From NCBI GenBank assembly GCA_037445875.1, contig JBBIJR010000013.1, forward strand, positions 1 to 54,116: a stretch of 54,116 bases of DNA, written 5' to 3'. Position numbers and translations under genes: made by a program. Below are positions 51,813 through 54,116 of the stretch, piece after piece. The notes under the pieces were generated by a model that ran no database searches, had not been told where the DNA came from, and saw only the letters and a list, made by a program, of their open reading frames with translations. The DNA is from JBBIJR01 sp037445875. GTDB taxonomy: Bacteria > CLD3 > SB21. The number at the start of each line of letters is the position of its first letter. Positions within the stretch are counted from its first letter, which is position 1.

Positions 51813-53024
51813 TCACGGACAGGAGAGTGCCGAAACCGGCCGTCTTGCAATCAGGTCGTCGTAGTCCACTTCCAAACCCGTCATCTGTTCACCGGTGAGT
51901 AAAGCAACAGCGGTAAGCCGCGGAGGGGGCTCATGGCCAAATACCGTTACAAAATCCCGGAAGGGCTCGATCGTTTCTTCTTTCCACTCTCCCGCTTCCC
52001 CCGGACCCGACCGCAAGACGACGTAGTATGAATCGAAGAGCCACCCTTCCTTCTTCAGCACGGTACACGGTCGTGCATCGCTGTGCCAGACGTAGTGGAG
52101 CATGACCGGTACACCGATCCAGTTCTGGTAAAAAAGGACGGAGACCGTGGCGAGGCTGCCGCGCATCCCGCCCCGATCACCGGTGTACCGTATCCGCCAT
52201 TTCCACGATAGCCGTCGGTAGTCGGTCAGGTCGTAGCTGAACGGGCGTACAAGGGGGACCGCTACGGACGAGGAACGAGACGTCAGATAGGACTGCCCCG
52301 AATCAGACCGGACCGAATATAGCGGGTCCGTCCTCATAAGCCCGTCGTCTTTCTTTCTCCATCCCCAGTATCGCGGATAGTCCCCCGGAAGGGCCTGGCT
52401 GAAGTCATCGATCCTAAGTTCCGGGACGTCCAGCAAACGCGCCTCGACGTATTCATAGGAAAAACCCTCTTCCAGCAGGTTATCAAACGGATTCAGGTGC
52501 TCAGCGATCAGATTGAACTGCTCCGTCCGGATGTCGAAGATCCTCCAGCGCCCGCGTCCTCGCAGCACACGGAAACGGGCGCTTTGGATTTCATCGTTGG
52601 CCAGTATGTTGAGAGTGACCCACGCTTTGTCTCCGGCTGTGGCCTCTTCGCTCCAGCGGAGCGCTTCCTCGTTCAAACCGCTGCCATACCGCAAAAGGAA
52701 GAATGAAACCTCACGGATCAGCTTCAGTCGTACGGCCGAGGTAAAACGCCGTTCCCAACTCTGCGGAAGGTTCGCCCAATTGGTACGCAGCATTCGGCGC
52801 GTGATTTCATGCCAGTCGAACACGTCGTCCAACCGATGCGCGGAACCTGGCTGCTCAGCCTGAAGACGAACGGAAGACGTGTCTTTGATCCAGTCCCGGA
52901 GCGTTCGCGACCGCTCGACGAGATCGGTGGCAGGGCCGGCCTGGGCGTGCGCTGAACGTGGTCCCGAAAGCGCTAGGACGACGGCCAGCCATAGCAGATG
53001 GGTGAGGATGGTCACGACCGCCAT
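51813..53024 (-). CDS. Fusion of MlaC-like and DUF3047 domains, exported
   Basis: 403 aa. Signal peptide MAVVTILTHLLWLAVVLALSGPRSAHAQ. Residues ~60-185 look like the MlaC/Ttg2D phospholipid-binding fold: FDWHEITRRMLRTNWANLPQSWERRFTSAVRLKLI, KAWVTLNILANDE, RGRWRIFDIRTEQFNLIAEHLNPFDNLLEEGFSYEYVEARL. Residues ~195-400 match DUF3047: IDDFSQALPGDYPRYWGWRKK, RPFSYDLTDYRRLSWKWRI, VSVLFYQNWIGVPVMLHYVWH, VVLRSG...WKEETIEPFRDFVTVFG. The joint suggests a periplasmic lipid-handling role (inference). Its start overlaps the lpxH stop by 13 bases, so it is part of the lnt-lpxH operon. Confidence 0.78.
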   Translation of the reverse strand: MAVVTILTHLLWLAVVLALSGPRSAHAQAGPATDLVERSRTLRDWIKDTSSVRLQAEQPGSAHRLDDVFDWHEITRRMLRTNWANLPQSWERRFTSAVRLKLIREVSFFLLRYGSGLNEEALRWSEEATAGDKAWVTLNILANDEIQSARFRVLRGRGRWRIFDIRTEQFNLIAEHLNPFDNLLEEGFSYEYVEARLLDVPELRIDDFSQALPGDYPRYWGWRKKDDGLMRTDPLYSVRSDSGQSYLTSRSSSVAVPLVRPFSYDLTDYRRLSWKWRIRYTGDRGGMRGSLATVSVLFYQNWIGVPVMLHYVWHSDARPCTVLKKEGWLFDSYYVVLRSGPGEAGEWKEETIEPFRDFVTVFGHEPPPRLTAVALLTGEQMTGLEVDYDDLIARRPVSALSCP

Positions 53025-53746
53025 GTGTTCAGGACAATACCCTTTTCGGACGTTTCCGCATACGTGAAGTGGCTCAGCCAGTCGCCGAGATTGATGTACT
53101 TCTTCCCTTCCGATTCCTCCTCGACGGGCAGGTGGTGATGTCCCATGATCACCGTGTCGATGCCTGCATCAAATTGCCGGCGGACAAAACGGCGTATGCT
53201 GGGATCATGGACATACTTCAGGTGTTCCCGATCCTGATCCCGGCTGAGTCGCGATGAGGCGCTAGCCATCCGTACACCGATATCCGGATGGAGCCAACGA
53301 TACAGGTAGACATGCGGGGGAAACCTCAGGATTCGGCGCAGCAAACGATAGGTTCGGTCCCGGTCGGACACCCCGTCACCGTGGTGCAGCAGGACCTTCT
53401 TGCGGTTCACCTCAATGGTTATCGGATTCCGCCAGACCCGGACACCCAGCTCGTGCTCGAAGAAATCACCCATCCAGCAATCGTGGTTCCCGACGAGATA
53501 TTGGATCTCCGTACCGCTCTCTAACAGCTGCATCAGATAATGCACGCCCCACAGGCATTGCTTCGGGACTACCTTCCGGTACTCAAACCAGAGATCAAAG
53601 AAATCGCCCACGATATACAATACCTGTCCTGTGCGGCCGACGTGATCCAGAAAACCCCTTAATTTCCGGTGTACCTCGCGGTCCGCCTCCGTCCGCGGAG
53701 CGCCCAGATGAACATCCGACAGGAAGAACAACTTACCGTCCATCAT
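53012..53746 (-). CDS. lpxH: UDP-2,3-diacylglucosamine hydrolase-like metallophosphoesterase
   Basis: Lipid A pathway enzyme removing UMP. 244 aa. Five metallophosphoesterase motifs: LFFLSDVHLG, VGDFFDLWFE, LVGNHDCWMG, LLHHGDGVS and IMGHHHLP. The GDFFDLWFE and SRLSRDQDREH-type regions fit LpxH/LpxH2. Start overlaps the lnt 3' end by 14 bases. Confidence 0.88.
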   Translation of the reverse strand: MMDGKLFFLSDVHLGAPRTEADREVHRKLRGFLDHVGRTGQVLYIVGDFFDLWFEYRKVVPKQCLWGVHYLMQLLESGTEIQYLVGNHDCWMGDFFEHELGVRVWRNPITIEVNRKKVLLHHGDGVSDRDRTYRLLRRILRFPPHVYLYRWLHPDIGVRMASASSRLSRDQDREHLKYVHDPSIRRFVRRQFDAGIDTVIMGHHHLPVEEESEGKKYINLGDWLSHFTYAETSEKGIVLNTWRS

Positions 53747-54116
53747 CGGAGGCCTCTGCTTTTCCTCGGGGGATCACCGTTACCAGGACGATGATCGACG
53801 CAACACCGACCATCAACCATCCCCACCACGATCCGTGCCGGCTGAAGAAAGTCCCCGTCTCGTCGGAAACAACGATTGAACCCGCCAGCACCACCTGTTC
53901 GGCATTTCGGGACTGCCGTACCACGCGGCCATACGGATCGATGATGGACGAGATGCCGGAATTGGCCGACCGGACCACGGCAATCCGGTTTTCGACCGCC
54001 CGAAGAACGGCGATCTGAGCATGCTGGACCGGCCCGAATGTCCCGTCATACCATGCATCGTTGGTCACGATGACGAGGAACTGCGCGCCGCGGACAACGG
54101 CATCTCTCACCATATG
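53733..54116 (-). CDS. lnt: Apolipoprotein N-acyltransferase, C-terminal part
   Basis: N-acylates lipoproteins in the inner membrane. Only the C-terminal ~127 residues are present and the gene continues beyond the right edge. RDAVVRGAQFLVIVTNDAWYDGTFGPVQHAQIAVLRAVENRIAVVRSANSGISSIIDPYGRVV is the nitrilase-domain end (NDAWxGxxxGPxQHxxxAxxRAxExxxxxxRxxNxGxS), then a last membrane helix WGWLMVGVASIIVLVTVIP. Normally the NDAW neighbour is Gly/Phe; YD here is a minor variation. Confidence 0.92.
   Translation of the reverse strand, partial: HMVRDAVVRGAQFLVIVTNDAWYDGTFGPVQHAQIAVLRAVENRIAVVRSANSGISSIIDPYGRVVRQSRNAEQVVLAGSIVVSDETGTFFSRHGSWWGWLMVGVASIIVLVTVIPRGKAEASDDGR

Overview
This 54 kb metagenome-style scaffold (one 100-base N gap at 575-674) reads as the chromosome of a Gram-negative member of the FCB/Bacteroidota-Ignavibacteria lineage. 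The reasons are: two secreted proteins ending in the NYPNPFN... C-terminal sorting domain typical of type IX secretion cargo, a BshB1-type bacillithiol deacetylase, the alternative Bacteroidetes-type GlmU, and lipid A/lipoprotein genes (LpxH, Lnt) showing an outer membrane. This is inference from gene content; no rRNA is present.

Layout. 1-7.4 kb: the 3' end of ispE, a tRNA-Gln followed by a degenerate tRNA-Gln/GIY-YIG endonuclease repeat array, then prs-rplY-pth, a K+-dependent-type membrane pyrophosphatase, and rpsF-ssb-rpsR-rplI with a strong terminator. 7.5-16.8 kb: bshB1, alternative glmU, a YibQ-like protein lacking its usual catalytic acids, a Ycf46-type AAA+ ATPase, a secreted M28 peptidase, a membrane protein/winged-helix regulator/CreD operon and a frameshifted lipoprotein. 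16.9-33.4 kb (all minus strand): an uptake [NiFe]-hydrogenase island. It holds small and large subunits, cytochrome b, protease and hypA-B-F-C, then a 1353-residue multi-PAS hybrid kinase overlapping hypC, GTP-type PEP carboxykinase, and hypD-hypE. A second maturation protease lies upstream of the small subunit. The small subunit carries the six-cysteine signature of oxygen-tolerant hydrogenases.

33.3-39 kb is accessory: a conserved hypothetical/PIN-domain pair (PIN frameshifted), a large Ycf48-repeat secreted protein, an acyl-CoA synthetase 3' remnant, a SRAP-family protein and a small membrane protein. 39.1-46.3 kb is the lipid synthesis block yceD-rpmF-plsX-fabH-fabD-fabG-acpP-fabF-rnc. 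46.3-51.8 kb begins a polysaccharide cluster (UDP-Glc dehydrogenase, UDP-HexNAc dehydrogenase, UDP-GlcNAc 2-epimerase, Wza-like export protein). 51.8-54.1 kb (minus) is lnt-lpxH-MlaC/DUF3047 fusion.

The two most notable observations are: (1) a TGACA-N2-TGTCA inverted repeat before the hydrogenase structural operon and before hypA, with a one-mismatch copy before the M28 peptidase, each with a TA...T -10-like hexamer at exactly the same distance, suggesting a shared CRP/FNR-type regulon; and (2) the tRNA-Gln/GIY-YIG repeat array, in which GTCGGGA palindromes have replaced part of the tRNA and the endonuclease start codon.
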